The notes beneath the pieces are model-generated. The model worked only from the letters and a program-made list of their open reading frames with translations, ran no database searches and was not told the DNA's origin. A DNA stretch of 64,000 bases from Anaerolineaceae bacterium oral taxon 439 (GTDB taxonomy: Bacteria > Chloroflexota > Anaerolineae > Anaerolineales > Anaerolineaceae), in contig CP017039.1 in assembly GCA_001717545.1 (NCBI GenBank), positions 1,798,001 to 1,862,000 of the forward strand. Direction: 5' to 3'. The position numbers and the translations under genes were made by a program. How positions within the stretch are numbered: the first letter of the stretch is position 1; every line of letters begins with the position of its first letter. This document shows positions 16,968-24,591 of this stretch, one piece after another.

Positions 16968-18080
16968 TCACCGAACCGCGACCGGATTCTCCGCGTCAGA
17001 AGCGAGATCGAAGATATGGAAATTGGTCATATCGAAGACCAGGTCGATCGTCTGTCCGACGGTGTAGTTGCTGCGCGGATCGACGCGAGCGACAAACTGC
17101 GTATTTCCGGCGATACAGTACACAAAGATTTCATTCCCCATCAACTCCGTAACATCGACTTTTGCGCTGATCGGGGCTTTCGTAATTCCCGGAGGCGCGA
17201 ATTCGGGGTTATGGATATTCTCAGGTCGAATCCCGAAGACAACGTCTTTTCCGTTCATTCCCTTATAAACTTCCTTACGCGCGTCCGGAATCTGGACCGA
17301 GAAAGCCGGATGGTCGACAAAAACGTTGCCGCCTTCCGTGCGGATTTTGGCGTTGAAGAAGTTCATGGACGGAGAACCGATAAACCCGGCGACGAATAAG
17401 TTCTTCGGCGTATTGTAAAGGTTCTGCGGCGTGTCAAGCTGCTGGACAATCCCTTTGTACATGACGGCGATACGATCCGCCATCGTCATAGCTTCAACCT
17501 GGTCATGGGTAACGTAGATGAATGTGGTCTGAAGCCGTTGGTGGAGCTTGCTGATTTCGGAGCGCGTCTGGACGCGGAGTTTCGCGTCAAGGTTCGAAAG
17601 CGGCTCGTCCAAAAGGAAGACCTGAGGATTTCGAACAATCGCGCGCCCTAAAGCTACACGTTGGCGCTGACCACCCGATAACTCACGCGGTTTACGATGA
17701 AGGAGTCGTTCGAGTCCCAGGGACGCGGCGGCTTCATTGACACGTTTCTCGATATCGGCTTTCGGCATCTTGCGAAGCTTCAGGCCAAAGGCCATGTTGT
17801 CGAAAACGGTCATATGCGGATAGAGCGCGTAAGACTGGAAAACCATCGCGATATCGCGGTCTTTCGGAGAAACGTCGTTGACGACGCGGTCGCCAATCAG
17901 GATCTCGCCTTCGCTGATTTCTTCCAAACCGGCCAGGCAACGCAGCGCCGTTGACTTACCGCAGCCGGACGGACCAACCAGAACAAGAAATTCCTTATCC
18001 TTGATTTCGAGCTGGACGTCCTTCAGGACTTCAACTTCACCATATCGTTTCCACACGTGATTATAAGTTACACTCGCCAT
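16968..18080 (-). CDS. Sugar ABC transporter ATPase (MalK/MsmK/UgpC family)
   Basis: A 370-residue CUT1-type ATPase: Walker A GPSGCGKST, signature LSGGQRQRV, Walker B VFLLDEPLSNLDAKLR and H-loop YVTHDQ, then a C-terminal TOBE/regulatory domain (about 240-365). It is a stand-alone gene with its own promoter and terminator, the arrangement seen for shared ATPases such as MsmX/MsmK that serve several sugar importers. The MalF/MalG pair at the right end of the window has no ATPase nearby and could be one client. GTGAGG provides the ribosome site. Confidence 0.93.
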   Translation of the reverse strand: MASVTYNHVWKRYGEVEVLKDVQLEIKDKEFLVLVGPSGCGKSTALRCLAGLEEISEGEILIGDRVVNDVSPKDRDIAMVFQSYALYPHMTVFDNMAFGLKLRKMPKADIEKRVNEAAASLGLERLLHRKPRELSGGQRQRVALGRAIVRNPQVFLLDEPLSNLDAKLRVQTRSEISKLHQRLQTTFIYVTHDQVEAMTMADRIAVMYKGIVQQLDTPQNLYNTPKNLFVAGFIGSPSMNFFNAKIRTEGGNVFVDHPAFSVQIPDARKEVYKGMNGKDVVFGIRPENIHNPEFAPPGITKAPISAKVDVTELMGNEIFVYCIAGNTQFVARVDPRSNYTVGQTIDLVFDMTNFHIFDLASDAENPVAVR

Positions 18081-18117
18081 ACAAAAACCTCACTTTCTGA
18101 ATGAATATCGTGCCTTT

Positions 18118-18147
18118 ATTATACGTGAGAATACGCAAATTTTGCAA
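18118..18147 (-). promoter_or_regulatory. Promoter of the sugar ABC ATPase gene
   Basis: Minus strand: TTGCAA (18142-18147), 18-nt spacer, TATAAT (18118-18123), about 37 nt upstream of the ATG. Confidence 0.6.
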
Positions 18148-18202
18148 GGAAAAGAATATGGAAGTAAGTGATATCCGTCATATGACTTTCGTCATATCTC
18201 TC

Positions 18203-18382
18203 AAAAAAAAAAGCCCCGCAGCGCCGCTCGCCGCCTGGTTTTGAACCTGCCTGAGCAGGTGGGTTGACCTGTTCCGAAACGCAGCCTTGGCCGTCGCCTA
18301 TCGCATTATTTCGAAAATTAAGGAACCCGTTCAAAAAGTGTTGGCCCAAAACGGAGCGCGGCATCCCGAACGCTGCAGGGTT
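18203..18382 (-). ncRNA. ssrS: Probable 6S RNA
   Basis: A roughly 180-nt untranslated transcription unit on the minus strand, with its own promoter and a ten-T tract at 18203-18212. Its first ten bases (CCCTGCAGCG, 18371-18380) pair fully with the bases just before the T-tract (CGCTGCGGGG, 18214-18223), giving a closing stem. Inside are further pairings (GTTTTG with CAAAAC; GTTCC with GGAAC), and a small hairpin ACCTGC-TCAG-GCAGGT on the 3' side of the presumed central bubble. Length, one long interrupted rod and the 3' bubble hairpin fit 6S RNA, which binds RNA polymerase holoenzyme in slow growth. It lacks the SRP RNA tetraloop motif and is too short for tmRNA or RNase P RNA. Identification is by architecture only. 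Confidence 0.55.
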
Positions 18383-18388
18383 GATTAT

Positions 18389-18417
18389 TTTATACCATGG
18401 TTTCAGGATGTTTACAA
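18389..18417 (-). promoter_or_regulatory. Promoter of the probable 6S RNA
   Basis: Minus strand: TTGTAA (18412-18417), exact 17-nt spacer, TATAAA (18389-18394). The expected start falls at about 18382, at the beginning of the closing stem. Confidence 0.65.
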
Positions 18418-18452
18418 TTATTTTCAGCTCTGATCAGCACAGGCGGAGAATC

Positions 18453-21137
18453 TTACCGAGAAAACGACACTTTCCGAATCTCGCCGCCCGGAGAGACGGT
18501 TACGCGCGTCAGCGACCGGGTCACGATATCGTTCTGCCGAATATCCTTCGCGTAAATAATAACGTAGTCAGTTTCTTCGCCCGGCTTTTTCGGATCGTTC
18601 GGCGACTTCCCGCTCCGGAACTGCTTCTGCACGGTGCAGCTCGTATACGTATCGTCGAGCGTCGCGATCTGGTAGGTTTCCCTGATCTTATCGAAAATCT
18701 GCTTCGCCAGCGCGGAATCGATCGCGATCTTGCTGTCGAGCCGTTCGCGGACGAGATCGTACCGTTTCGCCGTTTTGGCCCGCTGCGCCCTGTCGGTAAT
18801 ATTCGCGTTCGGATCAACCGCGAATAACGGATCGCCGAGGAAAATAAACGACAGCAGGGTTTTCTGGATTTCGCCGTCCAGAGCGCCGGATTCCGCTTCT
18901 GTCTCCGACGCGAAATTCTTTTTCGCGCGCCGGAAGGCCTCGCCGGTCGAAATTCCGGTGCGAAGATGCTGCCAGAACAGGTGCGCAAGGAGATCCGCCG
19001 CGGTCAGCGGGAGCGTCACCGCGCCGTAAGAGATCGTCGTCGAACCGATAAAAACCTTCGTCCCTTTTCCGATCATATGCAGCGAGATAGCGTTCGACTC
19101 GTTCCGTTTATCGATCTCCGCACCGTAGCAGTTCTCCGCGAATACGACGTCCGGCGCCCGATGGAGATGATCCAGGTTGCTCATCTGAAGCGCGATCGGG
19201 AGCGTCGTCAGCGTCGACTGATCGCGCGGATCCTTCTGCCCGTACCAGTTCGGTTTCCCCTTGATTCCATGCAGGTTGAAATAAGCGTACTGGCATTCCT
19301 CCAGATGTGACACGGGGAAATTTGTCGCGGTAACGCCCGGAGAGGTCGCCAGGCTTCCGTTTCCAGCGATATTCCGGTACACGGCGACGGAAGGACGTTC
19401 CCAGACCTGCGCCGATAAACCGAATGTCTTCGATTCCTTGATCGCCTTACTGAAGCCGGAAAAGCTCAGCGTCTTCTTCGCCTTCCGGTTTTTTCGCCGC
19501 TGCCGAATCTCGGTTTCAGCCGAACGGATATGATGATTCTGAATATTCCGAAGCTGACTCAAGAGCAAACCGGGGTCCGAACTGTTATCCCCGGGAACGC
19601 GCCCCAATTGCCACTGCTGATCGAAGATCCGCGTTTCGTCGAACGTCGCGTAAGGCGCGTCGGACGGGATCGATAAATCGTCGTCCATCGCCGGATTCTT
19701 CAGCGAAAAGAACGGAACGACTTCCGGACCGCCGACGATCAGCACGGCGCCGATCATCGAGCCCTTCTCGGATAACGCGCGATCCAGCTTGACCAGCTCC
19801 TGCTTGATCAGCGTCGGATCCTGATAGGCGCGATGATTCGTCGCGAATTCATCCGGATAAAAGACCATGGCGTTCCAACCCTCGCGATTATCGACCGCCT
19901 CCGCGACCAGCTGCATTTCTTTTCCAATAAAATCCTTATTATTCTTCCCATATTTCGCGGTCAGCCCGCCAATCGTCGACAGCACGACATAAATCGGGAA
20001 ACGCTCGTCCGAATTCGCGACGTCCAGTTTATAGACGTATTCTTTCAGGCCGGTAGCGCTTTCAACGGCTGGCTTGCGCCGGAAGAGCGAAAAAAACCAG
20101 TTCTGAAACGAATTCGGTTTTTCCGCGATCGCCTGCTTCCGCTCGCGGGCCACGGGCGTTTCCGCCGTCTCGCCGGTTACGGTCGCTTTCGTTTCCGAAG
20201 TTGCGTCGTCGATCTCCAGAACCGAAACGTCCGGGGCATCCTCTGCTTCGTCGCCCTGCGCGGAATCGTCTCCGCTTTCGTCCGCGCCGTCCAGCTCCGT
20301 TTCCAACGGCTCGTCCGGGCTCAGGTCGTCGTCGGCGACTGATATTCCGGGAATGCGTTCAAGCTTCGCGGCCTGGACTATTTTTTCCGGGATCGGAATC
20401 CCGGAAAGATCAACGCTCAGTTCTTCCGGGGCAAAGAATAAACGCCTGTACGAATTTCTTTCTCCCCAGAGCCTTCCGGCGACCATCCCCAGCAAATCCG
20501 ACTCGATCGTACTGTGAATCAGTTTCGCCCCTTCCTCAATCGAGCCGATCTGATTCAGAAATTCCCCGTACAGGAGCTTAAACTGAATCGCATGCGGCCA
20601 CCTGCGCAGGTAGATATTCATCAGGCGCCGGTATGACTCGGGGTCCTGACGCTGGAAGCTGTCCTTCGCGATTTTCAACGCTGAAAAGATATCAAAATCG
20701 TCAATATCTTCAAGCATGACGTCTTTTGGTCCCGGTTTCCTCCGGAAGACAGTTTTTAAAAACGATAACGGAGTCCCGCTATCTGCGTCCGGCGAAAGCG
20801 CTTCCGTCTTTTTTAAGCGCTGCGCCCGGGTTTTCGCCGCCTTCCGCTCCTCGGATCCGTCCGGATACAGCACGGAAAGCAGCGCCCAGACTTCCTGAAA
20901 CTCAGGATCATAACGCACGATTAATTCAGATAAACGAATCGCGTCATGCGTCTTTCCGGTCTTGAACAGAACGATCGCCAACCGGTATCGCATCCATAAA
21001 TCGCTCGGATATTCCCTCAGCCACGCGATCAGGAGCTTCTCCGCCACGTCGAAATTCTCCAGCTGGAATCCGGCGTTGGTAAGCTCTGTAAACTGCGGAC
21101 GGGTAATATAGTTCTGTTGAGCGAAATTCTGACGCAT
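18453..21137 (-). CDS. TPR protein with C-terminal caspase-clan (C25-like) cysteine peptidase domain
   Basis: An 894-residue protein without signal peptide or membrane segment. The N-terminal part (about 10-240) consists of TPR-like helices; residues about 275-350 are an acidic, low-complexity linker; a Lys/Arg-rich stretch lies near 535-555. From about 370 to 760 it resembles clan CD peptidases of the gingipain (C25) type: a predicted beta-strand then FNLHGIKG with His623, and VVFAENCYGAE with Cys670, the spacing expected for a His-Cys dyad, followed by FIGSTTISYG and FIFLGDPLF. A basic/mixed tail follows. Substrate unknown. It is the last gene of the sigma-54 cluster, 35 nt after a small membrane protein. 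The peptidase assignment is from motifs only; an inactive homologue is possible. Confidence 0.6.
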   Translation of the reverse strand: MRQNFAQQNYITRPQFTELTNAGFQLENFDVAEKLLIAWLREYPSDLWMRYRLAIVLFKTGKTHDAIRLSELIVRYDPEFQEVWALLSVLYPDGSEERKAAKTRAQRLKKTEALSPDADSGTPLSFLKTVFRRKPGPKDVMLEDIDDFDIFSALKIAKDSFQRQDPESYRRLMNIYLRRWPHAIQFKLLYGEFLNQIGSIEEGAKLIHSTIESDLLGMVAGRLWGERNSYRRLFFAPEELSVDLSGIPIPEKIVQAAKLERIPGISVADDDLSPDEPLETELDGADESGDDSAQGDEAEDAPDVSVLEIDDATSETKATVTGETAETPVARERKQAIAEKPNSFQNWFFSLFRRKPAVESATGLKEYVYKLDVANSDERFPIYVVLSTIGGLTAKYGKNNKDFIGKEMQLVAEAVDNREGWNAMVFYPDEFATNHRAYQDPTLIKQELVKLDRALSEKGSMIGAVLIVGGPEVVPFFSLKNPAMDDDLSIPSDAPYATFDETRIFDQQWQLGRVPGDNSSDPGLLLSQLRNIQNHHIRSAETEIRQRRKNRKAKKTLSFSGFSKAIKESKTFGLSAQVWERPSVAVYRNIAGNGSLATSPGVTATNFPVSHLEECQYAYFNLHGIKGKPNWYGQKDPRDQSTLTTLPIALQMSNLDHLHRAPDVVFAENCYGAEIDKRNESNAISLHMIGKGTKVFIGSTTISYGAVTLPLTAADLLAHLFWQHLRTGISTGEAFRRAKKNFASETEAESGALDGEIQKTLLSFIFLGDPLFAVDPNANITDRAQRAKTAKRYDLVRERLDSKIAIDSALAKQIFDKIRETYQIATLDDTYTSCTVQKQFRSGKSPNDPKKPGEETDYVIIYAKDIRQNDIVTRSLTRVTVSPGGEIRKVSFSR

Positions 21138-21172
21138 GACGATTCTTCAACCCCGAAACTTTCAATCCATTT

Positions 21173-21481
21173 TTATCTGGTCAGGAAGTAAACGCTGACC
21201 GTCAGCATGATCCCCCCTATGATTACAAGAGCCATGCCAATCCCGCGTTTTGTCTCAATCAGGAGATTCAATTCCTTAATCAGAAAACTCGCGTTGCCTA
21301 ACGCGCCGCTGAGTTCCTCGCCGAATCCTTTCTCGGCCAGCTTCGCCGCGTGCTTCTGAACCGATTTCGCCTCGCCGGAAAAAACGTTGGAAATCAACGT
21401 TAAAATTCCGCCGAGCAGCGCGATTAAACCGCCGATCGCTAAAATCACAATAATCAGTTTAAGCAATTCCTGCTGTTCCAT
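21173..21481 (-). CDS. Small two-helix membrane protein
   Basis: A 102-residue protein with one hydrophobic helix at each end (about 7-31 and 79-100) and an amphipathic, charged middle. The topology places the middle on one side of the membrane as a hairpin. No family is recognised. It begins 9 nt after the response regulator stop and is followed by the TPR-peptidase gene, so it may tether one of these to the membrane; that is speculation. Confidence 0.65.
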   Translation of the reverse strand: MEQQELLKLIIVILAIGGLIALLGGILTLISNVFSGEAKSVQKHAAKLAEKGFGEELSGALGNASFLIKELNLLIETKRGIGMALVIIGGIMLTVSVYFLTR

Positions 21482-21490
21482 CGTTGCTCC

Positions 21491-22663
21491 TTACTCGGCT
21501 AAAACCGCGATTTCAGCCGGGAAACCGCTGAGTTGAATTGTATCCCCGGCGCAAAGGATCACCGCCCGTTCGCAGGCGTTTCGCAGCTCGCGGATATTCC
21601 CCGGCCAGCGATACTTCTTGATCGCGCTGAGAATAACCGGATCGATATAAGGGATATTCTTCCCTTGTTCGAGGCTGATTTTCTTAATGAAGAAGACGAA
21701 CAGCTCCGTAAGATCGTCCAGCCGCTCGCGCAGCGGCGGCAGTTCGATATGGATAACGTTCAGGCGATAGAACAGGTCGGACCGGAACGTCCCCTCCGCG
21801 ATCATCGCGGGAATATCATGATTCGTCGCGGCGATGATCTGGACGTCGACGGGGATCTCCTTCGTCCCGCCGACGCGCCGGATTTCCTTCTCTTCCAACG
21901 CGCGGAGGAGCTTGGACTGCATATCGAGGCTCATCGAAGAAATTTCGTCAAGGAATAAAATCCCGCCGTCCGCGGCTTCGAAAAGGCCGCGATGGAGCTT
22001 ATCGGCGCTGGTAAACGCCCCGGCTTCATGCCCAAACAGCTCGGATTCCAGCATCGTCGGCTGAATCGCGGAGCAGTTAATCGGGCGGAACGGTTTTTTG
22101 GCGCGCGGCCCGTTTTCATGGATAAATCGGGTGATAACCTCTTTCCCGGTCCCGGTCTCGCCGGTAATCAGGATCGACGCCTGAGCCGCCGCGGCTTTCA
22201 TCGCGCAATCGTACGCCTCGCGGATCCGTGAATTTTTTCCAAGAATGAAATCAGACGTTCCGGATTGCGTCGAACGCTGGAAATAAAGCTCGCGTTCGAG
22301 CTTGACGACGTCGAGCGCTTTCTTAATCGTCGCTTCCAGGAGCGAAAAATTAACCGGCTTACTTAAAAAGTCGTACGCACCGTTCTTCATCGCGTCAACC
22401 GCCATCTCAACTTCGCCGTAGGCGGTCATGATAATCGTCTTCGGCGCAGGGTTCATCAGTCGAATCGCGGGCAGTAAATCAAGCCCGTATTCGGGACCAA
22501 CCTGAACGTCGAGGAGAATAATATCTACTGGCGTCGACGCCAGGATATTTCGTGCGTCGGTTAAATTTCCCGCGTCCGCTACGCTGAATTTCTCTGAAAA
22601 GTATTCTTTAAGCCCTTCCCGAAAATTATCTTCATCGTCTACAATCAGCAATGTAAAATCCAC
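21491..22663 (-). CDS. Sigma-54-dependent response regulator lacking a DNA-binding domain
   Basis: A 390-residue NtrC-family activator. Residues 1-120 are a receiver domain (VDDED acidic pocket, LLDVQ with the phospho-acceptor Asp, TAYGE, SKPVN). Residues about 140-375 are the AAA+ sigma-54 interaction domain: Walker A GETGTGKE, Walker B GGILFLDE, and the loop that contacts sigma-54 as GAFTSA rather than the canonical GAFTGA. The protein stops about 15 residues after the AAA+ domain, so the Fis-type helix-turn-helix is absent. It should activate RNA polymerase-sigma-54 from solution, as known for a few family members. It follows the kinase gene by 2 nt. Confidence 0.92.
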   Translation of the reverse strand: MDFTLLIVDDEDNFREGLKEYFSEKFSVADAGNLTDARNILASTPVDIILLDVQVGPEYGLDLLPAIRLMNPAPKTIIMTAYGEVEMAVDAMKNGAYDFLSKPVNFSLLEATIKKALDVVKLERELYFQRSTQSGTSDFILGKNSRIREAYDCAMKAAAAQASILITGETGTGKEVITRFIHENGPRAKKPFRPINCSAIQPTMLESELFGHEAGAFTSADKLHRGLFEAADGGILFLDEISSMSLDMQSKLLRALEEKEIRRVGGTKEIPVDVQIIAATNHDIPAMIAEGTFRSDLFYRLNVIHIELPPLRERLDDLTELFVFFIKKISLEQGKNIPYIDPVILSAIKKYRWPGNIRELRNACERAVILCAGDTIQLSGFPAEIAVLAE

Positions 22664-22665
22664 GC

Positions 22666-24591
22666 TCAGCCTCCATCGGGAATCGGTAACAGTATTTCGA
22701 AAACGACGCCTTCAGACAATGATTTTACCTGAATTGTTCCCCTATGGGTTGTGATAATGCGCTTCGTCACCGCCAGTCCCCAACCGTTCCCGTTTTTCTT
22801 CGAGGTAATAAACGGCTCGAAAATATGATCGATCAATTCATCCGGGATCCCCGGCCCGGTATTCGCGACCGACAGCATCGCCACGTTCCGGCCCGGGATC
22901 CCGGACGGCTGCGTCGATAAGCGCAGCGAGATCGTCCCGCCGGCATGATCGATCGCGTCGACCGCGTTTTGGACCAGGTTGGTAATCACCTGATCCATGG
23001 ATTTCACGTCGATCAGGAGCTTCGGGAAATCGTCCGGTTTCCGAAAATAGCACCGGATATTTTCAACGGCAAAATCGCGTTTCCAGCGCTCTAAGATAAC
23101 GTCGATCAGGACGCCGAAATCGGTCAGCTCCGGATTCAGCTTCAGCGGGCGCGAAAACGCCAGAATATTCGAAATCGTATCCGATACCCGCTGGCAGTCA
23201 TTCTCGATCCGCGTTGCGGCAGAATAAATCGGGCCCCGTTTTTCGCTGTTCGCTTTGATATTCTGGATCCAGGTGTTAATATTATTGACCGGATTTCGAA
23301 TCTCATGCGCCATCATCGAAGCGAAATCGCCCAGAATCGCGCGCTGCGTTAGCTGTTCCGTTTTCAGCCGGCTCTCCTCTGTCTCGGTCACGTCGGTCAG
23401 GACGAAGACGTAATACTGATTTTCCTCAGTGAGACTGACCTTTGAAAACCGGATCTGGCAGGGGAAACGTTCACCGCTGCGCCGGTGCAGGTACTGAACC
23501 GACGGCGTTTCGACGAAATCCTCTCCATCCGCAGGAAACGAATCGACGAACTTCCGAATCGAAACGTTCGAAACGAGCAGGTCTTCCAGCTGATGACCAA
23601 AAATATCGTCCAGCTTAAACCCGAACATCTGGCCCGAAATCGCATTCAGATAAGCGATTTGAAGCTGTTGATTCGTGATTACGATTCCTTCGCGAACGTT
23701 TTCGACAATCCGGATATTCAGCCGGTTCTCAAAATCGCTTTGATAAAGCGCCTTGGTCATCGTAACCTTATCGATCAGCGACTGAAAAAAAGTCGCAAAA
23801 ACTTCTAAAACCGTCTGCAGCGTCTCCTGTGCATACTCGCGATTATCATATAAAACGATAATGAACCATCCGATCGTTTCGCCTCCGTTTACGAACGGGA
23901 AGGCGAGATAGGTATCGGGAATTTCCTCCGCCACGTCCTGAAGCCGGGAGAGCGCCCCGGATTTCAGCCGATCGAACCGCTCCAGATATGGCGAATAGAC
24001 TTTATATGCGTTCTCTTTCCTGGCGAGCCGCTCGGCGACGTCGAATAATCCATAACTTTTTAACGATACGTCCGGATAAAAATTAAACGAGGCCAGATTC
24101 AGCGCAACCGTCGTCCGGAGGATAAACGTTTCAAAATTATCGATAAAATCCTTCCGGGAGAGAAACGTCGTCGAGGCAGTCCGAATCAGCCCGGTCAGAC
24201 CGTCGATCGACTGATCGATGCTTCGGTTCCCAGCCCATTGCGCATTGACGACGACCGAAACGATTCGTCCGGCGTCCTCGTCCAGCGCAGAATTACGGAC
24301 CTGAACCGGGAAAACGCGGTCGTCCGGCGTTATGAACTCGAACCACATAATATCGAACGCAAAGCTCCGTACTTTCGTCCAGTTGCGTACGTAATCGCCG
24401 AGAAAGCTCGAATCCTCGCGGAACCGTCGGAACATCTCAACCGCCAACCGGTTGGCCGAGACGATTCTTCCGTCGCCGCTTTCCCAGACGAACGCCGGCG
24501 TTACCAGCGCGCGCAGGAAGGCTCCGGCCAACGGTTCCGCCGATTCGAACGTAAAAGCGTCGGAGACGAACGAGGCCGTTTTATTTTCCAT
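22666..24591 (-). CDS. Soluble sensor histidine kinase with PAS and GAF domains (NtrB/AtoS-like)
   Basis: A 641-residue kinase without membrane segments, so it senses a cytoplasmic signal. Order: PAS-like (about 20-130), GAF-like (about 140-290), PAS (about 315-425), dimerisation/phospho-acceptor domain with MAHEIRNPVNNI (phospho-His), then ATPase domain with N box NLVQNAVDAI, G1 NTGPGIP, F box IFEPFITSK and G2 GWGLA. The ATG at 24591 overlaps the last 11 nt of rpoN; a longer frame from 24696 reads through rpoN and is not expected to be used. It pairs with the response regulator just downstream. Confidence 0.9.
   Translation of the reverse strand: MENKTASFVSDAFTFESAEPLAGAFLRALVTPAFVWESGDGRIVSANRLAVEMFRRFREDSSFLGDYVRNWTKVRSFAFDIMWFEFITPDDRVFPVQVRNSALDEDAGRIVSVVVNAQWAGNRSIDQSIDGLTGLIRTASTTFLSRKDFIDNFETFILRTTVALNLASFNFYPDVSLKSYGLFDVAERLARKENAYKVYSPYLERFDRLKSGALSRLQDVAEEIPDTYLAFPFVNGGETIGWFIIVLYDNREYAQETLQTVLEVFATFFQSLIDKVTMTKALYQSDFENRLNIRIVENVREGIVITNQQLQIAYLNAISGQMFGFKLDDIFGHQLEDLLVSNVSIRKFVDSFPADGEDFVETPSVQYLHRRSGERFPCQIRFSKVSLTEENQYYVFVLTDVTETEESRLKTEQLTQRAILGDFASMMAHEIRNPVNNINTWIQNIKANSEKRGPIYSAATRIENDCQRVSDTISNILAFSRPLKLNPELTDFGVLIDVILERWKRDFAVENIRCYFRKPDDFPKLLIDVKSMDQVITNLVQNAVDAIDHAGGTISLRLSTQPSGIPGRNVAMLSVANTGPGIPDELIDHIFEPFITSKKNGNGWGLAVTKRIITTHRGTIQVKSLSEGVVFEILLPIPDGG

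Noticed and set aside
18203-18382. SRP (4.5S) RNA as identity of the small RNA
   Set aside because: The conserved GGAA-type tetraloop with its AGCAGCC flank is not present in proper form on the transcribed strand, and the length fits 6S better.
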